Positions 31,519 through 38,113 of a DNA stretch of 38,113 bases are shown here, piece by piece. This DNA is from CAZNKU01 sp045654805. Its GTDB lineage: Bacteria > Bacillota > Clostridia > Monoglobales > Firm-18. Below the pieces are notes generated by a model. That model ran no database searches. It was given only the letters and a program-made list of their open reading frames with translations, and was not told where the DNA came from. Within the stretch, counting starts at the first letter, position 1; every line of letters begins with the position of its first letter. The stretch lies in the NCBI GenBank assembly GCA_045654805.1, contig JAZOOD010000055.1, positions 1-38,113 on the forward strand. Direction: 5' to 3'. Made by a program: the position numbers and the translations under genes.

Positions 31519-32511
31519 ATGAAAAAAGTACTATCACTAATTTTGGCAATCGTTGCCATCACATCAATGACAGCATTTGCTCAGGACGACATAATGCTAA
31601 TTAACGAAGACGTAATGTTGATTTCAGAAGAAGAAACTGCAGAAGTTCCAATGGCAGAAGCTATGTACATGTCAGCTTACGGCACAATTAAAGAAGTTGC
31701 AGACGACTACGTTTTGGTAACTACAATGGACGGTGAAGAAATTCAGTTCAACACAAGCGAATTTACACAGGTAATTGATGCAAACACAGTTATGCCTCTT
31801 GACCTTAAGGAAAGAGAATCTGATTTGGTTATGATTACATATTCAAACGCTATGACAATGAGCATTCCTCCTCAGGCTTATGCTTTTGCTATCGTTGGTA
31901 ACATCAAATCAGAAATGGGCAACCCAATGTTTACAATCGTTGAAGACGTTAAAACAACAGAAGGCGGCATCGTTATCGTAACAGATGGCGGTATGAAGGA
32001 AATTACAGTACCTTCAACAGCACAGGTAAGCCCATACCTAACAAGAAACATTGTTACACTTGCAGACGTTAAAGCAGGTTCTAACGTACTTCTTTGGTAC
32101 GATATGATGACAATGAGCATCCCTGCATACGCTACATCTGAAAGAGTTGTAGTTTTGGCAGGTAACGTTATGGACGTATTTAACGAAGAAGAAACTGAAG
32201 AAGTTACAGAAGAAGGTCTTTTTGTAAACGGTGTTAAAATTACACTTGCTGAAGACGAAGTTGAATACGACAACAACGGTGTTAAAATGCTTCCTCTAAG
32301 AACTGTTGCTGAAACACTTGGTTTTAAAGTAGAATGGATTAACGAAACACAGAGCATTATCGTTTCAAAAGACGCTTTTTCTGCTACAGTAAGAATCGGC
32401 ACAGTTGAAGGCGGTATCAACAAAATGAGACTTGTTTTGGAAACTGCTCCTATCCTATACGGCGGTTCAAAAACATACGTTCCTGCATCATTCTTTACAG
32501 AACTTAACTAA
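31519..32511 (+). CDS. Secreted protein with C-terminal copper amine oxidase N-like domain
   Basis: The 330-aa protein has a signal peptide (MKKVLSLILAIVAITSMTAFA) with a likely cleavage at TAFA-QD, acidic linkers, and a C-terminal domain of the copper amine oxidase N-terminal type (about 236-330): VNGVKITLAEDEV, GVKMLPLRTVAETLGFKVEW, and TVRIGTVEGGINKMRL. The middle holds two similar segments, each ending in the sequence MTMSIP (about 113 and 196). I use the ATG at 31519 with AAAGGAG upstream. Reading further upstream in frame gives no coherent protein. Probably cell-surface associated; the role is unknown. Confidence 0.8.
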   Translation: MKKVLSLILAIVAITSMTAFAQDDIMLINEDVMLISEEETAEVPMAEAMYMSAYGTIKEVADDYVLVTTMDGEEIQFNTSEFTQVIDANTVMPLDLKERESDLVMITYSNAMTMSIPPQAYAFAIVGNIKSEMGNPMFTIVEDVKTTEGGIVIVTDGGMKEITVPSTAQVSPYLTRNIVTLADVKAGSNVLLWYDMMTMSIPAYATSERVVVLAGNVMDVFNEEETEEVTEEGLFVNGVKITLAEDEVEYDNNGVKMLPLRTVAETLGFKVEWINETQSIIVSKDAFSATVRIGTVEGGINKMRLVLETAPILYGGSKTYVPASFFTELN

Positions 32512-32537
32512 TTTTTAGTTCATAATAAACCTCATCG

Positions 32538-32570
32538 AAAAACGCTCAAGCAAATGCTTGGGCGTTTTTC
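32538..32570 (+). terminator. Terminator of the secreted-protein gene
   Basis: A 14-bp stem with one G-T pair (32538-32551 with 32556-32569) closes an AAAT loop and ends in T5. Confidence 0.85.
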
Positions 32571-32632
32571 TTGTAGACAAATGTAAAAATATGTGTTAAT
32601 ATAATAAAAAAACAAATTGGAGGTTTTAAAAA

Positions 32633-33466
32633 ATGTCATTTGGTATTTTATTTTTATTATTACTTTTTATTATTCTTCCTGTAATTGCACTATGTGTAGT
32701 CAAAAGTATTGTATCCAAAAAGAATCTTTACGGTATACCTGCGGCAATTTTAGCACTTTATATTGTAACAATTTATTTGCCGGACTACATAAGCGATTTG
32801 TTCAACGGAAATGTTGAATATTGGGGTTTTACCTCGGTACTTTATTTTCTGTTGTACTTTGTTTTTTACCCAATGCTTGCAATATTCTTGTTCACAAGAG
32901 CAAACAAAGGTATTTTAGCACTTCCGTTCATGTACCATATCTCAATATATTCCATCAATTTTTTTGACGATTTTGAGTATTACGACGGAATGTCAAAATT
33001 CTCATATTTCCTATGGTTGACAGCTATTATATTTGCTATAGTTGTGATTTTTGCAAGAAAGCCATTAAAAAACATATTCTTTGTACCCGGTGCAATATTA
33101 TTACTTGAAAGCATTATTACAAGGGCGCAATACGGATTTGATACTTTTAGTTTAATATACGACGTAGTGTACATTTCAATGATTGTTCTTATTTGTAAAT
33201 ATGTGGTTACAGAAGCAGAAGAAAATCCTAAATCTTACATACCACAGCCGGTTTATGCTCAGCCTGTGCCTGATTACAACTATCAGCACAACAATGTTGG
33301 CAACAACTATAATACAAACAATAATTACAATACAGGCAACAACTACAACACACAGCCTGTAAACAACGTTACAGATGAGCTTGTAAAGTATAAAGCAATG
33401 TTAGATAACGGACTTATAAGCAAGGAAGATTACGAAGAAAAGAAAGCAAAAATATTGGGACTATAG
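32633..33466 (+). CDS. Membrane protein with C-terminal SHOCT domain
   Basis: The 277-aa protein has about six hydrophobic segments in the first 190 residues, then an Asn/Gln/Tyr-rich low-complexity linker (about 205-245; NNNYNTGNNYNT repeats), and a short SHOCT domain (LVKYKAMLDNGLISKEDYEEKKAKIL). SHOCT is a small oligomerisation or tethering module. AGGAGGT-like TTGGAGG precedes the ATG. It stands alone between two terminators. A membrane stress or tethering role is only a guess. The asparagine-rich linker is encoded by short repeated codons. Confidence 0.75.
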   Translation: MSFGILFLLLLFIILPVIALCVVKSIVSKKNLYGIPAAILALYIVTIYLPDYISDLFNGNVEYWGFTSVLYFLLYFVFYPMLAIFLFTRANKGILALPFMYHISIYSINFFDDFEYYDGMSKFSYFLWLTAIIFAIVVIFARKPLKNIFFVPGAILLLESIITRAQYGFDTFSLIYDVVYISMIVLICKYVVTEAEENPKSYIPQPVYAQPVPDYNYQHNNVGNNYNTNNNYNTGNNYNTQPVNNVTDELVKYKAMLDNGLISKEDYEEKKAKILGL

Positions 33467-33467
33467 A

Positions 33468-33497
33468 AAAAAGGCGGTTCATTGAACCGCCTTTTTC
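33468..33497. terminator. Bidirectional terminator between SHOCT gene and phosphodiesterase gene
   Basis: A perfect 13-bp stem (33468-33480 with 33484-33496) closes a three-base loop, with T5 on the plus strand and A5 in the opposing arm serving the minus strand. Confidence 0.85.
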
Positions 33498-33510
33498 ATT
33501 TACACATAAA

Positions 33511-34290
33511 TCAGTTATTAACTAAACTCTTGCCTTCCCATTCTCTTGCTGTTGGAACATCCATAATTTTTGCAATTGTAGGTGCAAGGTCTAAAATGCT
33601 TACATCATCAAGTTCCTTGCCCGCTTCAAAATCCTTACCTACAAAGAACATAGGAATTGTCATATCCTCATCCATATCTGTGCCGTGGCCTCGGTCGTGT
33701 CCGCCGTGGTCTGCAGTAATGATAACTGTATATTCATCCCCTGCTTCTTCTATTACTCTTTTAGCATTACTTATGGCGTGGCTTACATAATCAAGGTATG
33801 TTTCGCTCATCCAACCGCAGTCGTGACCGCCTTTTTCATCAGTTTCCGCCATATACAAAAATACAAAGTCAGGCTGTGCCTTTTTAATGTATGCAAGGGC
33901 ACTGTCTGTAAGCATACCGTCTGTGTGTTCAAAGGAACGAGCATTTATATATTCTGCCGCCACAAGTGAGATCGGGCGGGAAACATCACGCAACGGTTCC
34001 CAACCATAGTACATTGCAGATTTTTTTCCTGTCATTTTAATCTGTTCAAACAATCCGTTTACAGGGCGTACCTGAGGCATATAAATGTTTGTTGTAATTC
34101 CGTGTCTTTCGGGAGTTACGCTGTGAAACATTGACATATGACAAGGTAGTGTAACTGACGGAAAAACTGTTTTTGCACCAAATGTGTAACTACCAATCTT
34201 TTTAAGTTCTTCCACATAAGGGTTGCCGCAAACCTGTACACCGTCTGCGCGCATACCATCTATTGAAATTAATATAACTTTATTACTCAT
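33511..34290 (-). CDS. Type I phosphodiesterase/nucleotide pyrophosphatase family (alkaline phosphatase superfamily)
   Basis: The 259-aa protein, without a signal peptide, has the metal and catalytic marks of the family: ISIDGMRAD (D11), a nucleophile threonine in FPSVTLPCH (T47), DEKGGHDCGW, and ADHGGHDRGHGTD near residues 195-210, which binds the second metal. Members cleave phosphodiesters, pyrophosphates or phosphonates. It lies 12 bp after the alpha-galactosidase gene on the same strand and is likely co-transcribed. The substrate is unknown; a sugar-linked phosphodiester would fit its partner. The family call is strong. Confidence 0.85.
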   Translation of the reverse strand: MSNKVILISIDGMRADGVQVCGNPYVEELKKIGSYTFGAKTVFPSVTLPCHMSMFHSVTPERHGITTNIYMPQVRPVNGLFEQIKMTGKKSAMYYGWEPLRDVSRPISLVAAEYINARSFEHTDGMLTDSALAYIKKAQPDFVFLYMAETDEKGGHDCGWMSETYLDYVSHAISNAKRVIEEAGDEYTVIITADHGGHDRGHGTDMDEDMTIPMFFVGKDFEAGKELDDVSILDLAPTIAKIMDVPTAREWEGKSLVNN

Positions 34291-34302
34291 TTTAACCTCT
34301 CC

Positions 34303-36432
34303 TTATTTAACATTTAAAAGCACTACGTTACCGAATGTATCTTTACCTTCGTCTATAACAAGTTTGTTGCCTTCAATTTTTACCTTTGCATCATACAAAG
34401 TTTCTGCTATTTCCACATCTGAATCAAGTTCAATTTCTAACTTCTTGCTGTTTTTAAAGCAATGATAAACCAAAAGTGCCGATTTACCGTCATCTGCATA
34501 ACGAAGTACTGCCTGAGTACCCTGAAGGTCACGGTATTTAACAACATCTGTTCTGTAAATACGGCTTTTACCGTTTTTAATTATAGGTGCAACCTTTTCG
34601 TACATTTTTTCTGCACGTAGTACCTGATTCATCTGATCATCGTCAAAACCTAAAATATCACCTGACCAACAAATTCTGCCAAGGAAACAGGATGAAATCA
34701 TATAACCCATTCTGTCGCGGTCAAAGTGTTTTTTAAACACACACCAGACCTGGCTTTGTCTTGGTGGTACAAGGTACTGCAAATTAGCCGCAACAACGGG
34801 AATTTCGTAACTTTCGTGTGCATCGGAGAACGAACACATAGCGTGTTTGCTAAGCGTAAGCGGATCAAGTCTTAGTCCGCCCGAGGCACAGTCTTCAATA
34901 GTAATACCGGGCACTGATTCTTTAATTTTACATACATAGTCAAGTGCTCTTTGTGTATGCTGACGAAGACCTTCACCGGGGCTTTCCGCACCGTCACAAC
35001 CAAAACCAATATTTGCGTTGTAGTCTATCTTTAAGTAGCCTACATCATTATCTTTTAGGAATTTAATTAAATTTTCATCAAGTATTTTTACTGCTTCGGG
35101 CTTTGAAAAATCCCAGAACTTTTCACGTCTGCCAAGACCTACTACACCTTTTACGGGATGACCTTGGTATTTTAGCATACAGTCGTCATACTTTGCATCA
35201 CCGTATACAGATTTATCTGCATCTACACATTCGTATTCAAACCATATACCGGGCACAAAGCCTTTGGCACGTATTGCATCAAAGTATTCTCTTACACCCT
35301 CTGTAAACATATTTTCAGTATCGGGGAAGAAGTCGCCAACAACTTTATTCTTGTACCAGCCTGCATCTATAATAAGATATTTAACCTTACTGTCTTTTAG
35401 TTTGTCGGCAATATCCATCATATTTTTGTGAGTAGGACTGCCCCAGGTTGTACACCATTCGTTGAACATTATTGACATATCGTCAATTTCACCGTATTTT
35501 TCAACATCCTTATTCTGCATTTTAAGGAATATATCGGACATATCTGCAATATCGCCTTCACACATTGCAAGGTATGCCTTTGGTGCAGTAAAACTTTCAC
35601 CATCTGCAATGTTTTTGTACCAGTCGCCATAGAGTTTGTCACCCAAACCGCCTGACAAAGACATATTGTAAGCCATACGTGAAAGTTCTATCTGCCATGT
35701 GGCATTGTGGCAGATTTTAATACCCCACATAACACCTGCCTTGCGGTCTTCAAGTACTGCATAAGGGAAATATTCGGCAGTTGGGCGTGCACCCAAAGAG
35801 CCTATTCTGTAATTATCCATATTACCGCCCCACGCCTTTTGCAAACCAAGTTCACGAAGGTTGCGGCAATGATGTGTACCCTCAGTTGCCCAAGAGGATT
35901 TAAAGGTGTGCAAATTAAGTTCTTCCCCACAGTCGTCGCTGTGGTTAAGCGGGCTTAAGTTATCAAGCGTAACGCTTGTAATTGATTCCAGGCAAACTTC
36001 CTTACCTGTATTGTTTGTAAAGGTACATTCTACCTCAAAACCTTCTTCACCCTCATAGTTTGTAAGGCAATGAGTTACGCTGTAACCCTCCTCTGCTTCC
36101 GCAATGGTTTTAATTATTGTTTTTCCGTCTTCCTTTACAACATCCTGACTTTTGAATGCAAGTTTATAAAATGATTCACTCATTTTGTTGCTTGATGCTA
36201 AAGGTGAACGAAAATGATGAGCAAGCTGAAGGTGGCAAAGTGTACCGCCTGCAAAGTCTTTGTTGTATGGAAAATCCGTATCCACAGTAACAGCTTTGTA
36301 TGTATCATTTACTTCATCAAGTCTGTTGGTTGGAAGCAAAAGCATAAATACATTTTTGGTTTCATCAAGTATTACATAACGTACTGTTGTGTTACCGAAA
36401 GTATAATCTTTAAAAGTATAGTTTTTTTGCAT
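34303..36432 (-). CDS. Alpha-galactosidase, GH36 family
   Basis: The 709-aa protein, with no signal peptide and thus cytoplasmic, has the GH36 layout: N-terminal beta-supersandwich, catalytic barrel (about 310-620) and C-terminal beta domain. The nucleophile aspartate is D470 in YLKIDYN; the acid/base is most likely D537 in CSFSDAHE; EDCASGGLRLD (513-523) and FNEWCTTWG are family marks. It would release alpha-galactosyl units (or a related alpha-linked sugar) from imported oligosaccharides. It lies upstream of the phosphodiesterase gene and divergent from the unknown 476-aa gene. The TSDN sequence of well-studied GH36 is replaced by FSDA, so the specificity may differ. Confidence 0.88.
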   Translation of the reverse strand: MQKNYTFKDYTFGNTTVRYVILDETKNVFMLLLPTNRLDEVNDTYKAVTVDTDFPYNKDFAGGTLCHLQLAHHFRSPLASSNKMSESFYKLAFKSQDVVKEDGKTIIKTIAEAEEGYSVTHCLTNYEGEEGFEVECTFTNNTGKEVCLESITSVTLDNLSPLNHSDDCGEELNLHTFKSSWATEGTHHCRNLRELGLQKAWGGNMDNYRIGSLGARPTAEYFPYAVLEDRKAGVMWGIKICHNATWQIELSRMAYNMSLSGGLGDKLYGDWYKNIADGESFTAPKAYLAMCEGDIADMSDIFLKMQNKDVEKYGEIDDMSIMFNEWCTTWGSPTHKNMMDIADKLKDSKVKYLIIDAGWYKNKVVGDFFPDTENMFTEGVREYFDAIRAKGFVPGIWFEYECVDADKSVYGDAKYDDCMLKYQGHPVKGVVGLGRREKFWDFSKPEAVKILDENLIKFLKDNDVGYLKIDYNANIGFGCDGAESPGEGLRQHTQRALDYVCKIKESVPGITIEDCASGGLRLDPLTLSKHAMCSFSDAHESYEIPVVAANLQYLVPPRQSQVWCVFKKHFDRDRMGYMISSCFLGRICWSGDILGFDDDQMNQVLRAEKMYEKVAPIIKNGKSRIYRTDVVKYRDLQGTQAVLRYADDGKSALLVYHCFKNSKKLEIELDSDVEIAETLYDAKVKIEGNKLVIDEGKDTFGNVVLLNVK

Positions 36433-36459
36433 AATATCCCTCCGCTATTCAATAACATT

Positions 36460-36488
36460 ATTGTATATTCAATGTGTCAAAAAGTCAA
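36460..36488 (-). promoter_or_regulatory. Promoter of the alpha-galactosidase/phosphodiesterase pair
   Basis: On the minus strand TTGACT (36483-36488) and TACAAT (36460-36465) are 17 bp apart. An overlapping TTGACA/TGTTAT pair is a second possibility. Confidence 0.6.
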
Positions 36489-36494
36489 TAATAA

Positions 36495-36523
36495 TTGCAT
36501 TTGTAATCAATCTGTGATATAAT
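36495..36523 (+). promoter_or_regulatory. Promoter of the 476-aa protein gene
   Basis: TTGCAT (36495-36500) and perfect TATAAT (36518-36523) are 17 bp apart. Its -35 is six bases from the -35 of the divergent promoter, so the two promoters share control space. Confidence 0.65.
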
Positions 36524-36546
36524 CACCAAAAAAGGAGGCATACATC

Positions 36547-37977
36547 ATGATTGTTTCAAAACACAAGGATACTGTTTTATTCGCCACACACTATTCTGAC
36601 GAATTTGAGCTTATACAAAAATTTTCGGGACTATCCCCGGTAAACGCTTATTACAACACACCTGTAAATTTTACTGAATCAGGTCTTAAATACAAAAACA
36701 AATGGGATATATGGCACATAGACGTACCATTTGCATATTCCAACGACGAAGCACCACCGGTTATGGTAAACAAAAAATGGCTTGGTGCAAACCACGTTTT
36801 TCCATTCGCGGTGGCACTACACATTCCTGACCACGGCAAAGAATATGCAGACATAGGCTCGTTATGGCAGGACGACGAGGGTACAAAATGGACACTTACA
36901 AATGTATCTGAGGAAGTTTTAACCTTTGTTTCCGAAAACATAGGTGAAAGTTACACAAAATATGACTTTAAAATGCAAATTGCATCAAAACTTACACATA
37001 TTGAAAATGCAGTAAACAAAGAAGACATAGACTGCAATGTTGAAAGTTGGAAGTCTGCCCTTTCACCATCAATCCGCATTACAAAATGCAAAGTAATTAC
37101 ATATACCGACGGCAAACCACAGTTACTGTTATACCATACAGAATGTGATTATGCGGAAATTCACGAAGATTACGACATTGTAAACCCTGTTTCTATGGTA
37201 GAAGAAATCCGCAAAAACCGTCCCGAAGGCGGATACACATCCCCATTTTACGGTGCAATGGGCGAAACAATGGTAAGTGTAAGCCGTATTTACCGTATAG
37301 AAAACGACGGGACCATAACCTGTGACTTTAAAATCAAAAAGCATATGGATATACACCTTATGCGTTGTCTGGGTGTAATGTTCCAGGAAAAACTCGATAC
37401 ATACGGTGGCGGAATTTACAGATATATTCCAAAGTCAAAACCATTTGTGTGTGATGAAGGTTCATTTGATTTTTCAATGCCCGTTTCCACAGCACCGGGA
37501 CCATATCCTAAAAACGGATATCTTACACCGCAGTTCTGGGAAGATGAAAAAAATCCACCAGACCGTATTGTGGACTATTTCCGCAACACCGATGGCAAAG
37601 ATGTTATGGGATTTTCATGCGGATATCTGCCTGTTTTAGACGGTGTGCCCGAAATACGTACAAAGCAACTTTTAAGCACAGTAAACCACGTAAGCACAAG
37701 AAAGGCATATCCATTCTTTATGGAAGGTGACATTTCGGAATGCCACGGCATAGCGTACAGAAAACACTTCCCGGTAGATAAGGACAAAACATCTGTATAC
37801 ACCATACCTTATGGAGATAAAACATACACATATGTAGATTTGTTTGAGGAAGATATCATAACCGTACCAATGGAAAACCAACCGGAACTTTACGAAAAAG
37901 CTAACGGCATTTCATACTCTTATGAAAATGGAATACTTACGGTTAAGGGTAAGGGATACTCTATGTTTATAAATTGA
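36547..37977 (+). CDS. Hypothetical protein, divergent from alpha-galactosidase
   Basis: The 476-aa protein has AAAGGAGG upstream of its ATG and codon use like its neighbours. There is no signal peptide or membrane segment. It is rich in aromatic residues and has a mixed alpha/beta look, with recurring segments such as KWDIWHIDVPFAY, GSLWQDDEGTKW, SPFYGAMGETMVSVSRIYR and MGFSCGYLPVLDGVP. I do not recognise the family. The divergent promoter shared with the GH36 gene suggests a role in handling glycans or carbohydrate products, but that is inferred from context only. Confidence 0.7.
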   Translation: MIVSKHKDTVLFATHYSDEFELIQKFSGLSPVNAYYNTPVNFTESGLKYKNKWDIWHIDVPFAYSNDEAPPVMVNKKWLGANHVFPFAVALHIPDHGKEYADIGSLWQDDEGTKWTLTNVSEEVLTFVSENIGESYTKYDFKMQIASKLTHIENAVNKEDIDCNVESWKSALSPSIRITKCKVITYTDGKPQLLLYHTECDYAEIHEDYDIVNPVSMVEEIRKNRPEGGYTSPFYGAMGETMVSVSRIYRIENDGTITCDFKIKKHMDIHLMRCLGVMFQEKLDTYGGGIYRYIPKSKPFVCDEGSFDFSMPVSTAPGPYPKNGYLTPQFWEDEKNPPDRIVDYFRNTDGKDVMGFSCGYLPVLDGVPEIRTKQLLSTVNHVSTRKAYPFFMEGDISECHGIAYRKHFPVDKDKTSVYTIPYGDKTYTYVDLFEEDIITVPMENQPELYEKANGISYSYENGILTVKGKGYSMFIN

Positions 37978-38020
37978 AAGTGAGAGGCACTTTTAAGTGG
38001 ACAAAAGTTAGTTCTACAAT

Positions 38021-38080
38021 GTAGGGAATGGATTTATCCATTCCGTATATATTTGCGGAACGCATTAATGCGTTCCCTAC
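38021..38080. repeat. 60-bp inverted-repeat element (MITE- or REP-like)
   Basis: The 60 bp begin GTAGGGAA and end TTCCCTAC, a perfect 8-bp terminal inverted repeat. Inside are a hairpin GGAATGGA/TCCATTCC (38025-38044), a perfect 20-bp palindrome (38057-38076), and a central TTCCG/CGGAA pairing. The whole can form a cloverleaf or cruciform. It lies 43 bp after the preceding gene. It looks like a member of a dispersed repeat family rather than a terminator, since no T run follows. Confidence 0.6.
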
Positions 38081-38113
38081 GATGTTAACTTTAATTTAAA
38101 GGTTGTACAGCAC

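Noticed and set aside
1..38113. CRISPR arrays, tRNA or rRNA genes, insertion sequence transposases
   Set aside because: I saw no regularly spaced repeats with spacers, no tRNA-like cloverleaf with the usual conserved T-arm sequence, no rRNA segment and no transposase frame.

Overview
The window looks like a chromosome segment of a low-GC, spore-forming, strictly anaerobic member of the Clostridia, probably a gut or fermentative lineage. The signs are a sigK gene with a pro-sequence, an Ech-type [NiFe] hydrogenase with its maturation genes, AT-rich spacers with strong SD sequences, several TTG/GTG starts, and a short (archaeal/eukaryotic-like) ProS. I cannot name the species.

Left end (1-6884). 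A minus-strand cobalamin riboswitch with its own promoter and a terminator-type expression platform precedes the N-terminus of a secreted protein that runs off the window. To its right is an integrative mobilizable element: a sigma-region-4-like regulator, an unknown 133-aa protein, a candidate oriT, MobC, a MOBP-like relaxase, a ParB-like protein, a 52-aa protein and a large serine recombinase. It has no conjugation pore or replication genes, so it would need a helper. Its exact ends were not resolved.

Sugar-phosphate region (6893-12659). Two divergent transcription units share a 223-bp control region with two well-formed promoters and repeated TACGAAA/TTACGA motifs. Leftward are a NagB-like isomerase/deaminase with altered active-site residues and a NagA-like deacetylase. 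Rightward are an archaeal-type TIM, a SIS-domain isomerase, an enlarged YjbQ-family protein and an FGGY kinase. Together they look like an uncharacterised pathway for a (phospho)sugar or amino sugar. No transporter or regulator is linked.

Housekeeping stretch (12765-20185). A NifU/IscU-type scaffold, a small heavy-metal-associated (HMA) protein, a two-gene chromate transporter, a minus-strand proS / AI-2E-family membrane protein / WYL-regulator operon, a membrane-anchored extracytoplasmic protein, a GIY-YIG protein and sigK.

Hydrogenase operon (20408-30715). Tightly packed echABCDEF-hypA-hypF-hypC-hypD-hypE behind a single clear promoter. The complex should couple ferredoxin oxidation to H2 production and ion pumping. 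Three features stand out: EchF carries three tandem 2x[4Fe-4S] modules, hypB is missing from the hyp set, and EchE stops three residues after its last nickel-binding cysteine, consistent with no maturation protease gene here.

Right end (30757-38113). A ferritin-like small protein, a secreted protein ending in a copper-amine-oxidase-N-like domain, a SHOCT-domain membrane protein, a phosphodiesterase/alpha-galactosidase (GH36) pair, a divergent 476-aa protein of unknown function, and a 60-bp inverted-repeat element at the edge.
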